Assembly: GCA_031835245.1 (NCBI GenBank)
Contig: JAVKOQ010000054.1
Span: 124,001-188,000 of the forward strand
From: Balamuthia mandrillaris
Lineage: Eukaryota; Discosea; Longamoebia; Balamuthiidae
DNA: 64,000 nucleotides
Reading direction: 5' to 3'
Position 1 is the stretch's first letter; each line of letters opens with the position of its first letter. The position numbers and the translations under genes were made by a program. Positions 50,788 to 62,897 of the stretch are shown one piece after another. Below the pieces are notes generated by a model. It searched no databases and had not been told where the DNA came from. It saw only the letters and a list, made by a program, of their open reading frames with translations.

Positions 50788-52481
50788 TTACGTTTCATTC
50801 TCTTCTTGTTCTTCTTCGGCCGCTTCACGAACGCACTTGGGGCATCGGCAGCGGAAGAGATAATACTGTTGCAACTGCCGCTGTCTCTCCTTGTATCCCA
50901 ACGTCTCATCAATGTAGGAGAAGCACAGCTCGGTCCCGCGCCTTATCACGTCCTCCTCCTCCTCCGCTTCCTCCCTCGTCTTTCCTTCTTTCTCTTCTTC
51001 GTCTTCCTCCGCTTCCGCGGGTATAGCCACCACTCGGACCATCTCCGAGTTGAAGCACGACACCACGATGGCGTTTGGTTGGCAGCTGTGGTTCATGCAG
51101 TTGGCGATGGCGAAGAGGCCGCTCCCTCCTTTGATCATGAGCCTTTTGGCGATGGGGCTCTCCAGCAAGTCTAAGGGCGAGTCGAAACGCCTTTTGCCGA
51201 CGAGTTGCTTCAACTCTTCTTCCACCTTCTTATTGTGTGCCGCTGCATCAAAAGTCTTGTCTTCTCTTTCGCCTTCTCCTTCCTCTGTTGATGATTCTTT
51301 GTCGTTCGTTTCTGAGTCGTCTGCGTTCTGTTGTTCGTCTTCTCGCTTTTCTTCTTTGTTGCTCTCTTGAGAAGATGAAGAAGATGAAGCATTTGTTTGG
51401 CCCACTTTGAAGAGTTTACGGAGGGCATTGTTGATGGTGGCCATAATCTCGTTTTGGACGGAGGGAGGAGAGGTCACCAAAAAGGTGTGAAGATCGGAGA
51501 CTGGAGCGATGGTTTGTGCGTTACGTAGGATCGCTCCGTTGAGAAGTCTAAAGTTCTCCAAGTTTATAACTAAGATTTAAGATAAGAACGAGAGAAGAGC
51601 GCAGAACAGAGACGTTAGAATAGAGACAGCGAATAGCAGGGAGGAAAAGAAAAGAGAAGCAAATGAGAAAAGAGAGTAGAGAGGAAGAGAGAAACAGAGA
51701 AGAGAGAACGTAGAAACCTGAACGAAGTGAGTTGTCTCCCGAAGGAACAAGGGCCTCTTGAATAAGCTGCACGCTTTCTTCATCTTGCGGACTGGGTTCC
51801 TGATTCGAGATGAAGTTAGCGAATGGCTCGAAGGCTCGTTTAGGATCACAGCCAGTGCGTTTGCATTGCTGAGCCACTATTCCGAATGCTCTTGCTATCA
51901 TCAACGGATTGGTTCGTTGATGTTCTCTTTGTTTAGGTATGGCGAGAGGATAATGAATGAAGAAAGGCATAACAAGTACAGATAATGAGAAAACGCAAGA
52001 TGAAGCAGGAGAATCATATGAAGAAAAAAGAGTGAAGAGAAGAAAGAAGACAGAAGATAGGGTGCAGAAGAAAGAAGAAAGGAGGTACTTTGCAATCTTT
52101 TCGAGCCGCAATAAGGGATGATCAGGGTTATCGCCACCAACGCACATGACTTCATGATAGCTGTCCCATGCCATCTGTCGACATCCCTCGCCGCAATACT
52201 GCTCTCGGTTGCAATGAGGACATTGTACAAACTTTGGAGGACCACCGGGATAGATGAGCTCGTAAATGCCAGTTTCTGTTGGTAACAATAACTCCGAACG
52301 AGGTATGCTTGAACGCAGACATTTGCTGCAACAAGGAATTCTGTTCTCCTCCTTGTTTTATTTAAAAAGCGTCAGGTCAAGAAACTGTGAATGAAGGATG
52401 AAGAAGAGGAACAATACCTCCTCATCTTCCACAAAGCGGTGAGAAACGACAGGAATCTCTGTTGAGAAGAATTAGTCTACA

Positions 52482-52512
<31 letters not shown>

Positions 52513-53237
52513 ACAGACCAACAAAGATTGAGTCCCCATAATTGAAGTCTTTGGTGGTAACAACTCCTTTGCCACGCTCCTTGTTGAGATACTTCACTTC
52601 AACGTTAGTGCTCCCGTCCACCAATCTTCGCTTTAGGTCAGCTCTAAAGTATTTCTCTGCACTCCAACACCCAGTAAAACGCTTTCTACTCAGAGAAAAG
52701 AGAGAGAACGAGAGAGAAGGGAAGACGAGAGAACGAGAGAACGAGAGAATGAGAGAAGCGAACCGGTGTATAGCTTCTCAGCTTTTTGAAAGGCCTGCTG
52801 AAAGGTAGTGTGCTCCGGAGCGAGCTGCAAGGCACGAGCGAACGAGTTTCTAGCCTCCCACTCCATCTCCAGCGCCAGCAAAGCATTACCGTGATGCCAA
52901 TAACCCTGTTTATTTTTTTCTTCGGAGTAAGGGAGAGAGAAAGAGAGAGAGAGCAGACGAGAAAGAGGAGATGGAAGAATGGGGGAAAGGAGGGTACTTT
53001 TGCCCAAGAAGCATCGCGAGTGATGGCCATGCAAGCATCCTCCAAGGCCTCCGTCGGGCGATTCAGTTTGAGATGGACGATGGAGCGATTGCCGTAGGTG
53101 AGGGCGTTGGCGTCGTCCAAGGAGAGGGACTGCGAGTAGAGCTGCAGGGCTAGCAACAGGTTGCCCTGGCCGTAGGCCTTGTTGCCTTGGTCCTTGAACT
53201 CTTGGGCCTTTTCTCTTTGCTCTTCTTCTGCTTTCAT
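50788..53237 (-). CDS. TPR-SET-MYND protein, SMYD5-like histone/protein lysine methyltransferase
   Basis: It has seven minus-strand exons: 53237-52998, 52905-52764, 52656-52519, 52458-52418, 52351-52089, 51926-51724 and 51569-50788. Phases close, giving 522 residues. The N-terminal 130 residues are three TPR-like repeats (KAQEFKDQGNKAYGQGNLLLALQLYSQSL). The SET domain starts at KYLNKERGKGVVTTKDFNYGDSIF, is split by a MYND finger (CCSKCLRSS to YHEVMC) and resumes with the catalytic NCMNHSCQPNA and ELCFSYIDE. The post-SET cysteines are FRCRCPKC. The Glu-rich tail is like SMYD5. A TPR on the N-terminal side is a SMYD4 trait, so the architecture mixes the two. Targets are unknown. Confidence 0.92.
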
Positions 53238-53300
53238 TTTTTTTTTTGTTTTTTGATTGCAATCAACAATCACGACGACATGGATCATTTGAGAAAATAA

Positions 53301-53372
53301 TGTCGACAATATGACGATTTTAAGTCGACATTTACGCGATTTGAATTGTGTCGACATGTAATGTTGTCGACA
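53301..53372. promoter_or_regulatory. Cluster of four TGTCGACA-type palindromes
   Basis: Exact TGTCGACA at 53301, 53349 and 53365 plus AGTCGACA at 53323 fall in 72 bp. The cluster lies between the start codons of the SMYD gene (53237) and the 2OG oxygenase (53439), 64-67 bp from each, so it could serve both. Confidence 0.7.
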
Positions 53373-53438
53373 CATTGAATTTTTTTAAAATTTTAGATAT
53401 TTCGATAAAATATTGTGTAACGAGCATAAAGAGAGAAA

Positions 53439-54779
53439 ATGGAAGAGCACAGCTCGACGACGTTTCGTTTTGCACGCTTGCGAGAGGAGTTCAACGGGTG
53501 GAAAGCAAAGGCAGATGAAGAAGGAGAACCGGATGCGGTACGCTCAGTGGAAACGGTGAAGGCGTTCTGTGAGTGTCTTCGGATTCATGGATGGGCCAGG
53601 CTTTCTTTGGAAGGAGAGAGCAGTTGCAGCAGCGTATTAACAAACATGTACGATGCAGCCAGGAGAGCGTTTGAACTGGAAGAGGAGAACGGTGTGCTGT
53701 CTTCCAACTGCCCTTATCAGGATTCAACGGAAGCTGGCTACTGTAACGCTACCGATTTATCCAAACAATTCTTTGCGGTGTGTTTGTTTGCTTCTTCTTG
53801 TTCTTCTTCTTCTTCTTCTTCTTCTTCTTCTTCTTCTTCTTCTTCTTCTTCTTCTTCTTCTTCTGTCTCTCTCCTCTTCCTCCTCGCTTATCATTTCCAC
53901 TTCCAATCAACAGGTTCGACTTTGCAAGAACGACCAACAACTGTACAAACCATCGTCACTCTCCACACAACAACCACCACAAACCACTTTTCTGCCTGTC
54001 TCCTTTGAACAACAATGCCTTTCCACCTTTTGCTTCCTTCGGCATCTCAGTCATCAATGCCTGCTCTTCCTTTCGGTTGGGCTTCGAACACAACCTGAAA
54101 AACTGGAACAACTACTTGTGCCACAAAAGCAACATGGAGAAGGAGAAGAGGCGGAGGAGAGTGAAAAAGATTTCTCAGACTCATTCTTGCACGTATTCAA
54201 GTACGAACCATCGCCGGATGTGGAGCTGCCTTGTCCGGCTCACACAGATAGCGGCCTGGTCACCGTGATCCCTTGCTCTGACGCTGCTGGTCTTGAGATC
54301 CTGGTTCGCTTTGTTTATATGCTTACCCTTTGCCTTCCATCTTCATCTTTGGTGCTCTTATCGCTCTTCTTGACCTCTGTTCTCATGAACAGGACTGGAG
54401 CACCTTCTCATGGGTAAACGTGGAGCAGCAAGCCAACTTCCCAACGGACGTGATTGTGCTCCTCGGTGAAACGGTGGCTCGCCTCACGTGCATGCATTAC
54501 CAAGCTTCTGTCCATCGAGTGGTTCTCTCATCTTTCCATCCTCTTCTTTTCTCTTTTCTTCTTGATGAATTCTCTCTCCTCGTATCTTCTCCTTCTTCTT
54601 GCTCATGAGCTCGTTGAACCTCCCAGAGTCGACCCAAGTCGGTTCGTTATTCGCTTCCGTTTCAGCTGAGAGGACATCCCAAAGCCATTCTGGATTCCGC
54701 GGGCCTTGCCAGCCCAACACTTGGCCCCATCCCGCCCTCGCTCCAACCCAAGGTCCCCCTGGCCGACTTTCTTGAGTAA
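53439..54779 (+). CDS. 2-oxoglutarate/Fe(II)-dependent dioxygenase
   Basis: It has four exons: 53439-53777, 53914-54303, 54393-54521 and 54627-54779. Phases close, giving 336 residues. The double-stranded beta-helix fold is recognised by the HxD pair in HTDSGLVTVIP, the downstream His in YQASVHRV and the 2-oxoglutarate-binding RxS in RYSLPF. The N-terminal half resembles the DIOX_N region of isopenicillin N synthase-like enzymes. The substrate is unknown; this superfamily covers hormone, alkaloid and antibiotic chemistry. Intron 1 holds a (TTC)n run of about 67 nt. The start at 53439 is the first in-frame ATG. Confidence 0.9.
53796..53863 (+). repeat. (TTC)n trinucleotide microsatellite
   Basis: About 22 TTC units lie in intron 1 (53778-53913) of the 2OG oxygenase, on the sense strand as pyrimidines. 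Confidence 0.9.
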
Positions 54780-55079
54780 CGCGGGACACAAAGAGAAGAC
54801 AGAGAGTCAGAGAGATCCGCCGTGCTTCTTTCGAAAACGGATTGGCGTAGAAATTTCGTATCCAATAGTATTTCATATATCGATCGAAATTTCAGCAAAG
54901 CATATCCGTTAAAATTTTTCGTCTTTTCCCCACCAAAACGGAGACACGAAAGAAAACCGCCGAGAAGAAGAAGGAAGAGGAGGAGGAGAGGGAAGAGAAG
55001 AGAGAGATTAAGAGTAAACCATTGTTCTGGTGTGTGTCGCAGCTCTTTTGTTTGGTTAGTTTCAAAATTTTTCCTTCGA
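54780..55079. other. Intergenic stretch before NF-YA
   Basis: This 300 bp stretch follows the 2OG oxygenase stop and leads to NF-YA. I see a CGATCGAAATTTC segment and a GA-rich leader but no gene or repeated motif. Confidence 0.5.
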
Positions 55080-56966
55080 ATGGCGACGCAAGCGTTTGGT
55101 CTTGCAGGAGGAGACTATTCCCACTTTCAGCTCCTCCAGCAGCAACAGCAGCAACAAAAACAACAACAGCAGCAAGCTTATTACCAGCAGCAGCAGCAGC
55201 ACCACAACGACCAGGATGGCGCAGCAGGATCTTCCTCTTCCTCTGCTTCTGCCTCTGCTTCCACGTTGCCTCACCTCTCTGAACATTTTGCCAACCTGCC
55301 TCATTTCTCCCAACTCAACCATCACCCCCATCGTGACGCTGGGGAGGCACAAACGCAGCCAGACAACACCGCGAGCGCTGAAGCTGATCCCCACCACCAC
55401 CACCACCACCTCCACCACCCTCCTCCTTCTCATCAAAGACAACCGCAATCGCAGCCGCAAGCGCCACAGCAGCAACAGCAACAGGACATGATGGCGGCCA
55501 TGGCTCAGCTCAATGAGCAACTGGCTGCTGCGCAACAGCAGGCCACCTCCACTGGCGGTGGCGGCGGGGGAGGAGGAGGTGCTCCTTCTGCTGCCCTAAA
55601 CTACTACGTAGGCCCTTCTCTTTGGTTTTTTTTAAAAGCCCTGCTTTTATGTTCTCTCGTCATTCTCATTTTTTCTTTCTTCTTTGCGCTCCTCTCCTCT
55701 GCCTCTATGCTCCTCTCGTTCTCGTTTTCTCTCTCTCTCTCTCATTTTGTGCTCTCGTTCCCTCCTCTTTCTCTCTGGCTTCGCTCGTTCTGTCGTTCTC
55801 TCTCTGCTTCTCTCGGTCTCTCGTTCGACTCTCCACTCTCCTCTTTCTTGCACCCTTTCTAACAACGTTGAAATAGGACTACCAACAACAACCATCAGCA
55901 GAGCAGTTAGAACAGTTCTCGAAAATGTTTGCTGGCAATCATCTCGGAATGGTTTGCTTCTTGCTTCTTGTTATGCTTCTTGTTTTTCTTCCTCTTCATT
56001 CTTCTTCGTTCTTCTTCGTTCTTCTTCTTGTTCTTCTTCTTCTTCTTCTTGTTCTTGTTCTTCTTCTTCCTTCTTCCTTCTTCCTTCTTCTTCTCTTTCT
56101 TCGTTCTTCTTTCTTCTTCTCTTTCTTCGTTCTTCTCCTTCCCCGTTTCTTTCAGGCGTGGCTTCTTCTCTCACCAACAACAAACCATCCTGCCCAACAC
56201 AACGCCAACACACACCATTGCAGATGCCACACCCAATATTAGCTCCCATCTACCACCAAATGGCAGCGGCAGCCGGCGGCCCCACCGGCATGGTGCCTGC
56301 TGCGGCGGCGGCAGCGGCCATGGCGGGCGCAGCCCACGCAGACATGGAAGAGCCCTTGTACGTCAACGCCAAGCAGTACCACCGCATCCTCAAACGTCGT
56401 CAAGCGAGAGCTCGCTTTGAAATCAAGCACAAGATCCCCAAAGAAAGAAGCGTATGCTCTCTTCTCTTCTCTTCTCTTCTCTTCTCCTCTTCATAGCTTT
56501 CTCTCCTTTCTTTTGTGCTGATAAACCAAACGAATAGAAATATTTGCATCAATCGAGGCATGTCCATGCGAAACGAAGAGCGAGAGGCAACGGAGGGCGG
56601 TTCCTCACGAATGCGGAAAAGGCTGAGCTAAGAATGAACGGAGAGGAAGAAGAAGAGGAGGAAGAGGACGAGGAGGAAGAGTCGCAGCGAAACAACAATC
56701 GACAAAATAAGAGAAGAAGAGTAACAGGAAGGAATGAAGAGGAGGAGGAGGAGGAGGAGGAGGAAGAACGGCATAGGGATTACGAAAGAAGATACCAACA
56801 ACGAGGAGGAGGAGCTCTTCCTCAGTCATCCGCATCTGCAAGGTTGATGTCTTTGGGATTTGCAAGTTCCACCTCGTCTGCATTTAGTGCTCTTCAACAA
56901 CAGAAAAACGATCAACGCACTAACGGTGAAGAAGATGAAGAAAAGGAAAACGATAATAGAACATGA
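55080..56966 (+). CDS. NFYA: NF-YA (HAP2), CCAAT-binding transcription factor subunit A
   Basis: This subunit gives the NF-Y trimer its CCAAT specificity. It has four exons: 55080-55607, 55877-55951, 56224-56451 and 56538-56966. Phases close, giving 419 residues. The N-terminal 200 residues are rich in Gln, His and Ser and act as a transactivation-type region. The HAP2 core covers about residues 243-300: EEPLYVNAKQYHRILKRRQARARFE (A1 helix binding NF-YB/YC), KIPKERSKYLHQSRHVHAKRRARGNGGRF (linker and A2 DNA-binding helix). Intron 3 falls between A1 and A2, after KERS. The C-terminus is acidic. For intron 2 I chose the acceptor at 56223 because it alone keeps the frame into MPHPILAP. Confidence 0.93.
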
Positions 56967-57122
56967 AGCAAAGCAAGAACGCAGAAAAAAAAGATTGTGT
57001 ACAGAAGAAAGGCAAGAATAGCATAGAGTTTGAAGAATGAAGTTTGTTGAGAGATGCTGCACATATGCGGCCAAAAAAATAACAACAAAAAAAGCAAAGA
57101 AAGACAAAGTTAAAAAAAAGAG

Positions 57123-58348
<1,226 letters not shown>

Positions 58349-58858
58349 CTTCCTTATCGTTTCAGCAGGCCTTATGAAGCAACAGATGTTTTAAAAAAAA
58401 GCTTCGAGTGGATCGGCGTAGCAAGCGTGCGCGCGTGTGTGTGTGAAGCTATTTTTTTTTTTTCTACAAGTTTCGTTCGTTCTTCTGTCCAAAACTTCCC
58501 TTCCAAACAACAGTGAGCAGCGGACTTCTATTTTTTTTTGTTTTCTGGAGCAGACGAGGAGCTGTGTGTCGACAATCTGGGGGGTCGTTTTTGGAATTTG
58601 TGACATCGGTTTTATCTTTACATGGAAATTGTCGACGTCAATGAACAAAAAAGAAACATGACGTCGCGGGCGTACTTTTCCGGTATAGGATGACATCAGC
58701 TGCGGATGGATGACATCACGGTTTGCTTTTTCCTGTGTGGTATGACATCAGCTTGGCAACAAAGAAAAATAAAAAGGGAGGAAGAAGAGAACGACAAAGA
58801 AGAGCTTCACTGCGATCCTTCGAAATCATTGAGTGAAAAAAAAAACAAAACAAACCAG
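58349..58858. promoter_or_regulatory. Divergent intergenic region Rab1 / dsRBD-like protein with two motif classes
   Basis: This 510 bp stretch contains TGTCGACA (58567-58574), TGTCGACG (58630-58637) and three direct TGACATCA octamers (58691, 58711, 58743). The two motif classes are each found in other promoters of the window, and this is the one place where they meet. Confidence 0.65.
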
Positions 58859-59171
58859 ATGAAGTGTCCTTCCTGTGGCCATGATGTAACCCCTCGTCAG
58901 ACCATCGTGCGAGTGAAGGACCACGCCCTGGGCACGATCATCCCGCTGCGCCCAAACGAGGACATGGCCGCTTTCTTCCTTCGCATCAAGAAGGTCCTCG
59001 GCGCAGACATAGACCTCAAGCTCACCGGGGAGGAGCTGGACCGCTTCACCATGTTACAGGACCCCGCGGGCACTTTCCGCTACCCCCTCTCCCCCGAAGT
59101 ATTGGTCACCGAGGTGTGTCCTGGACAGGACGTACCCATTTGGGAATTACGTCTCACCGATCCTTTTTCTT

Positions 59172-59202
<31 letters not shown>

Positions 59203-59912
59203 TTCTTCTTCTGCTGCTGCTTCTTCTTCTTCAACTACCACTGCTACTTCTACTCCCCTTTCTCCTCCTTCTTCGTCTTCGCCTCCTCCTCCGTCTTCAC
59301 CCGCTTCTCCTTCTTCTCTGCGAAACAAGAACAGTAAACAACGATCGTCCTCTCCACCACCCTCTTCTTCTTCTCCCTTTCAACAGCAACAACAACAAAC
59401 CTCTCTAATGGATCTACTTCATCCGTCTCCTATCAGCAATCAAAAGCAGAAAGGTGGACCTCAAGTAATGCTGCGACAACAGATAGCTTTGGATGACCTG
59501 TTGTGCATGGAGGACTTGGAGGAGGAACTCGCGAGAGAGTGGGACGAGCAAGGCCCTCTTCCGCCCCTTCCTTCTTTCAGTATGTATACTCGTCAATTCT
59601 TCTCTTTCTTCATTCTTCATTCTTTGCTTCTTGCTTGGCTTCTTCTTTTCCTTTCTCCTCTCTTCTTTCTCCATTATCCATTCATTCTTCGTTCTGCAAT
59701 CTTTACTTCTTTCTCTTCGCTCTTTATTTTCTCATTTGTTTTTTCTCTCTGCATTTTCACGAGACAGGTGTGCCACCAACAAGCAAGTCTCCTCCCGTGT
59801 CCGTTCCAGCCTCGCGCGGAATAAATGCAGACAACGCAAAGAACAAACTGCAAGAACTGTACCAAAAGGAGTCTCTACCTTTGCCTCGGTATAATACCTC
59901 ACAGGGTAAATT

Positions 59913-59950
<38 letters not shown>

Positions 59951-60729
59951 CCCCTCTCCTTTCTCTTCTTCCTCCCTCACAGGGTAAATTTCTCTCTCTC
60001 TCTCTCTCTCTCTCGCTCTCTCTCTCTCTCTTTCTCTCTCCTTTCTCTTCTTCCTCCTTCCTTCTTTTGTTTCTGTTATTTCATTATAGTTGACACCCTT
60101 TCCTTCTCTCTCTCTCTCTCTCTCTCTCATTAAAGACTTGGGCACAAACAATCAACACCTGTTCGAGTCCGAAGTGGACATACACGCTCTGGCTGACTAT
60201 CACGACTATCCCATTCAAACAACGTTCAAAGCTACAGATAAGACCAAGACAGGGGCAGAAAAGCAAGCCGCGTTGAAGGCATTGACAGAAGTTTTCGCCT
60301 ATCTGGATTCTGTTGCAGCTGACAAAAGCCGTGCAGTTTCTTCTGTCCCTTCTTTTAAACATTCCTCTTCCTCTCCTGCTGCTCGGGAACTTAAAGCCAT
60401 TCTTAGCAATGTATCTAATGATCAGCCCCCACAAGGTTTGTATTTATTTAACGATCTTTCTAATCTTGCCTTCGCATTCTCTCTTCTCCCTTCTCACTGC
60501 TTTACTTCGCTCATAATCCGAAAAAACAACTCCAGCCAGAATGAACGAAGTGTATCAGCGTTGTTATCACACCTCTCCTTTTTACTCTTACGACAACGTA
60601 TCCGGCGAGACCGTTCTAACGCTTCCAGACGGCTCTGCTACCTTCCGAGAGCCGAGCCTCAACACCAAACCCACGCGCCTGAAGATTGCAGAACGGGTTT
60701 TGCGGTACTGGGAACGTCTTGTGGAGTGA
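58859..60729 (+). CDS. Protein with two dsRBD-like regions
   Basis: It has four exons: 58859-59579, 59768-59905, 60136-60435 and 60536-60729. Phases close, giving 450 residues. I chose the ATG at 58859; the frame is open further upstream (ATG 58706) but that part overlaps promoter motifs. The first 100 residues have a CxxC pair and a folded-looking domain I do not recognise (LGTIIPLRPNEDMAAFFLRIKKV). A Ser/Pro-rich linker follows. The last 180 residues hold two dsRNA-binding-like folds: one from NKLQELYQKESLPLPRY to KTGAEKQAALKALTEV, the other from MNEVYQRCYHTSPFY to TRLKIAERVLRYW. The AE-x-AA-x-AL helix supports the first. RNA binding is inferred. Confidence 0.78.
59897..60030 (+). repeat. 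Duplicated splice-donor segment within an intron
   Basis: The string CTCACAGGGTAAATTTCTCTCTC occurs at the exon 2/intron 2 border (from 59898) and again inside the same intron (from 59977), each followed by CT tracts and TTTCTCTTCTTCCTC-like sequence. An 80 nt segment has been tandemly duplicated. Confidence 0.85.
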
Positions 60730-61066
60730 CCGCTCCTTCCTCGCTTCCTCACCTTTTTCATTTGCCATACCAAAGTATTCATCTCTCCTCTCTTCTATTT
60801 TTGCTCTATTAATTTCTGTTCTCTTTCCTCTTTTCTGTTCTCGTCTTTCTTCTATATTCTTTGCTTCTCTCCTCTTTGCTTCTCTATTCTTTGCTTCTCT
60901 TCTATCTCTTCTCTTTACTGTATTTTGTTGCCTTTGCTCTCTCTCCCTCCTTCCCTCCCTCTTCTTCGCTCTCTCTCCTCTCTTCTCCCTCCCTCCCTCT
61001 CCCTCCCTCCCTCTCTCTCCCTCCCTCTCTCTCTCTCCCTCTCCCTCTTCTTCCCTCCCTCTCTCT

Positions 61067-61104
<38 letters not shown>

Positions 61105-61363
61105 ACTTTTGTTATCGTATTTTTTCCACCAACTCCCAGACAAGTTTTTTCATTGTTTTATTTTTCATGTCTTTTCATTGGCCTTTCTTCAGATATTCTC
61201 TCCGCGCTCTAGCTCCTCACTGTGTGGGTACAACTTATTCAAACCTCTTCTCCTTCTTCTTCTTCTTCTTGTTTCGTATGGTTTCTTCTTAACTCTGTTT
61301 GTTTTTATTTCTCTTCTCTTTTCAAACGATCACACGACAAACAATAGAGAGAGAGAAGCGAAA
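60730..61363. other. Pyrimidine-rich intergenic stretch
   Basis: This 634 bp stretch is almost pure C/T on the plus strand from about 60780 to 61100, with CTCTTCTTTGCTT-type and CCCTCCCTCT-type units. Both flanking genes are on the plus strand, so it is CT-rich in the sense direction. I see no gene. Confidence 0.7.
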
Positions 61364-61993
61364 ATGGCAAATGGCCACACTTCAAACTTTCCTCGCTGCC
61401 TACATTGCTTGGGATGGCTCCTCTTCGCCTTCTCTCTGATGTGGATCTGGGCCCAACCCTTCCTCTTTTACGTGCTCTGCTCCATCGGCGTCTGCCTCCT
61501 GGTGGTCAGCCTGGTGGCTCACCTCGCCGAGCGAAAGAGGAGGCAAAGAATGGAGCAAGAACGGGCCACCACGCTTGACACGGAAGAGCAGGACGGGCTG
61601 GGCGTGACCTATGTTGACATTGGAGAAGGAGGGGGAGGAGAAGGAGGAGACGCTTTGAGCTCATTGTCAACGTCAAACGGCGTCGCGCGATTGAGCATGT
61701 ATCAACAGAATCCGTACTCGCCGCCGTATTATGCCCAAATGGAGCCGCAGCGAAGCCACTTGTACCCTGCTGCTGCTTCGACCTCTTGCTTGCTGTGTCC
61801 GGACCCTTCTTCGGCCTCCCCTCCGCCTTCTCCATCCTCTGCTCATCACCACCACCATTATCCCTCTTACTTTCCTTCCCTTCCTCCGCTGTACCAACAA
61901 CAGCCACAACCACAACAACAACAAAGTCAACAACAACAACCGATCGCTCCAAGTTCTGGTCCACCTTCTCTCAACCCGCCTCTCAAGCTTTGA
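61364..61993 (+). CDS. Small membrane protein with PPxY motifs
   Basis: This is an intronless gene of 209 residues. Two adjacent hydrophobic segments (about 11-30 and 34-52) form a probable helical hairpin, with CLHC just before. A basic stop-transfer stretch follows (AERKRRQRMEQER). The remaining 150 residues are cytosolic-type, disordered and Pro/Gln/His/Tyr-rich. They carry two PPxY motifs, in SPPYYAQ and LPPLYQQ, the ligand of WW domains in NEDD4-type ubiquitin ligases. This is the layout of WBP1/VOPP1/NDFIP-like adaptors, but I do not see family-level similarity. The function is inferred from motifs only. Confidence 0.72.
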   Translation: MANGHTSNFPRCLHCLGWLLFAFSLMWIWAQPFLFYVLCSIGVCLLVVSLVAHLAERKRRQRMEQERATTLDTEEQDGLGVTYVDIGEGGGGEGGDALSSLSTSNGVARLSMYQQNPYSPPYYAQMEPQRSHLYPAAASTSCLLCPDPSSASPPPSPSSAHHHHHYPSYFPSLPPLYQQQPQPQQQQSQQQQPIAPSSGPPSLNPPLKL

Positions 61994-62897
61994 TGAAGTT
62001 TCAACGAAAGACAGAGGGCAGAGGAGACAAAAGAGGCTGCCAGAGGGCAGAGCTCAACAACTCCTTCCTTTTTTTTGCAGTCTTGCTTGCTAACAAGAAT
62101 GAGTCACGTACCACTTTGATACTGCTGTTTGTTCTTCGTGTGTAGTAACATAAAAACATCCAACGCTTTTTTTTGTCTGTGAAGAGAGCATCGGGAGACA
62201 TGAGAGGGGAGACACTCCTGTGATGCCTGAAAGAAGAGAGCAGAAGAGCAGAAGAAGAAGAAGAACGAAAGGAAGAAAAAGAGTGCATAGGGAGGCATGA
62301 GAGTGGAGCGAAGACACTCACGTGACGCTTGAAAGAAGAGAGAAGAGCAGAAGCACAAAGCCCAAGACGAAAACATCGCCAACATTTTTAATGGATTGAT
62401 TTAAATAATCAAAACACCAACGAAAAATCAAAAAAATGAGGACGCAACAATCAAAACACCAATGAACAATCGTACATACGTTCAACCGGAAACTTAAAAA
62501 AAAAACAGGAAAGAAAAATGGGACTGTCGCCTGACACGTAGACAAACCCAACAACCCCCTTCTTTTTCTTTCCCCCCTCATGGTTGTTTTTTTTGTTGGT
62601 GTGTTTATGTGGCGCTCCATATCCCACCCTCTGGACCAGTCGCTTCTTTTTTTCTTTTTATTTTTGACGGTTTCTCGATTTTTTTTTTGTATTTATTTAT
62701 TGCTGCTATAGAGAGACATGTCATTCGTTATTGGTGCGTCTCCATTCTGTTTTATGTTCGCACATACACACACCCCACGCAAAAAGGACCCTCTCGCCTC
62801 TCTTCTTTCCTCCTTCGCCACCCCCCGTTTTCCTTCCCATAGATCCATTTGGTTTTTTAGACCTGATACTGAAAAAAAAAACAAACAAAACGACAAA
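61994..62897. other. Non-coding stretch with tandem duplications
   Basis: This 904 bp stretch holds no gene I can support. It contains an imperfect direct repeat (62183-62252 and 62280-62351) and a shorter one (AATCAAAACACCAA at about 62407 and 62451), then T-rich promoter-like sequence before the F-box gene. Confidence 0.6.
62183..62352. repeat. Imperfect tandem direct repeat, period about 97 bp
   Basis: The two copies share GAG-GCAT-GGGAG-CATGAGAG and a GAAAGAAGAGAG-AGAGCAGAAG end, with substitutions and a GA-rich spacer. The degree of divergence suggests an old duplication. Confidence 0.7.

Noticed and set aside
54628-54633. GTCGAC site as part of the promoter palindrome set
   Set aside because: It lies in exon 4 of the 2OG oxygenase and its flanks do not form TGTCGACA. 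Coding sites at 1628, 15080 and 45917 were set aside for the same reason.
61021-61110. CT/CCCTCC repeats as a CRISPR-like or satellite array
   Set aside because: They are simple pyrimidine repeats without spacers or a constant repeat unit.
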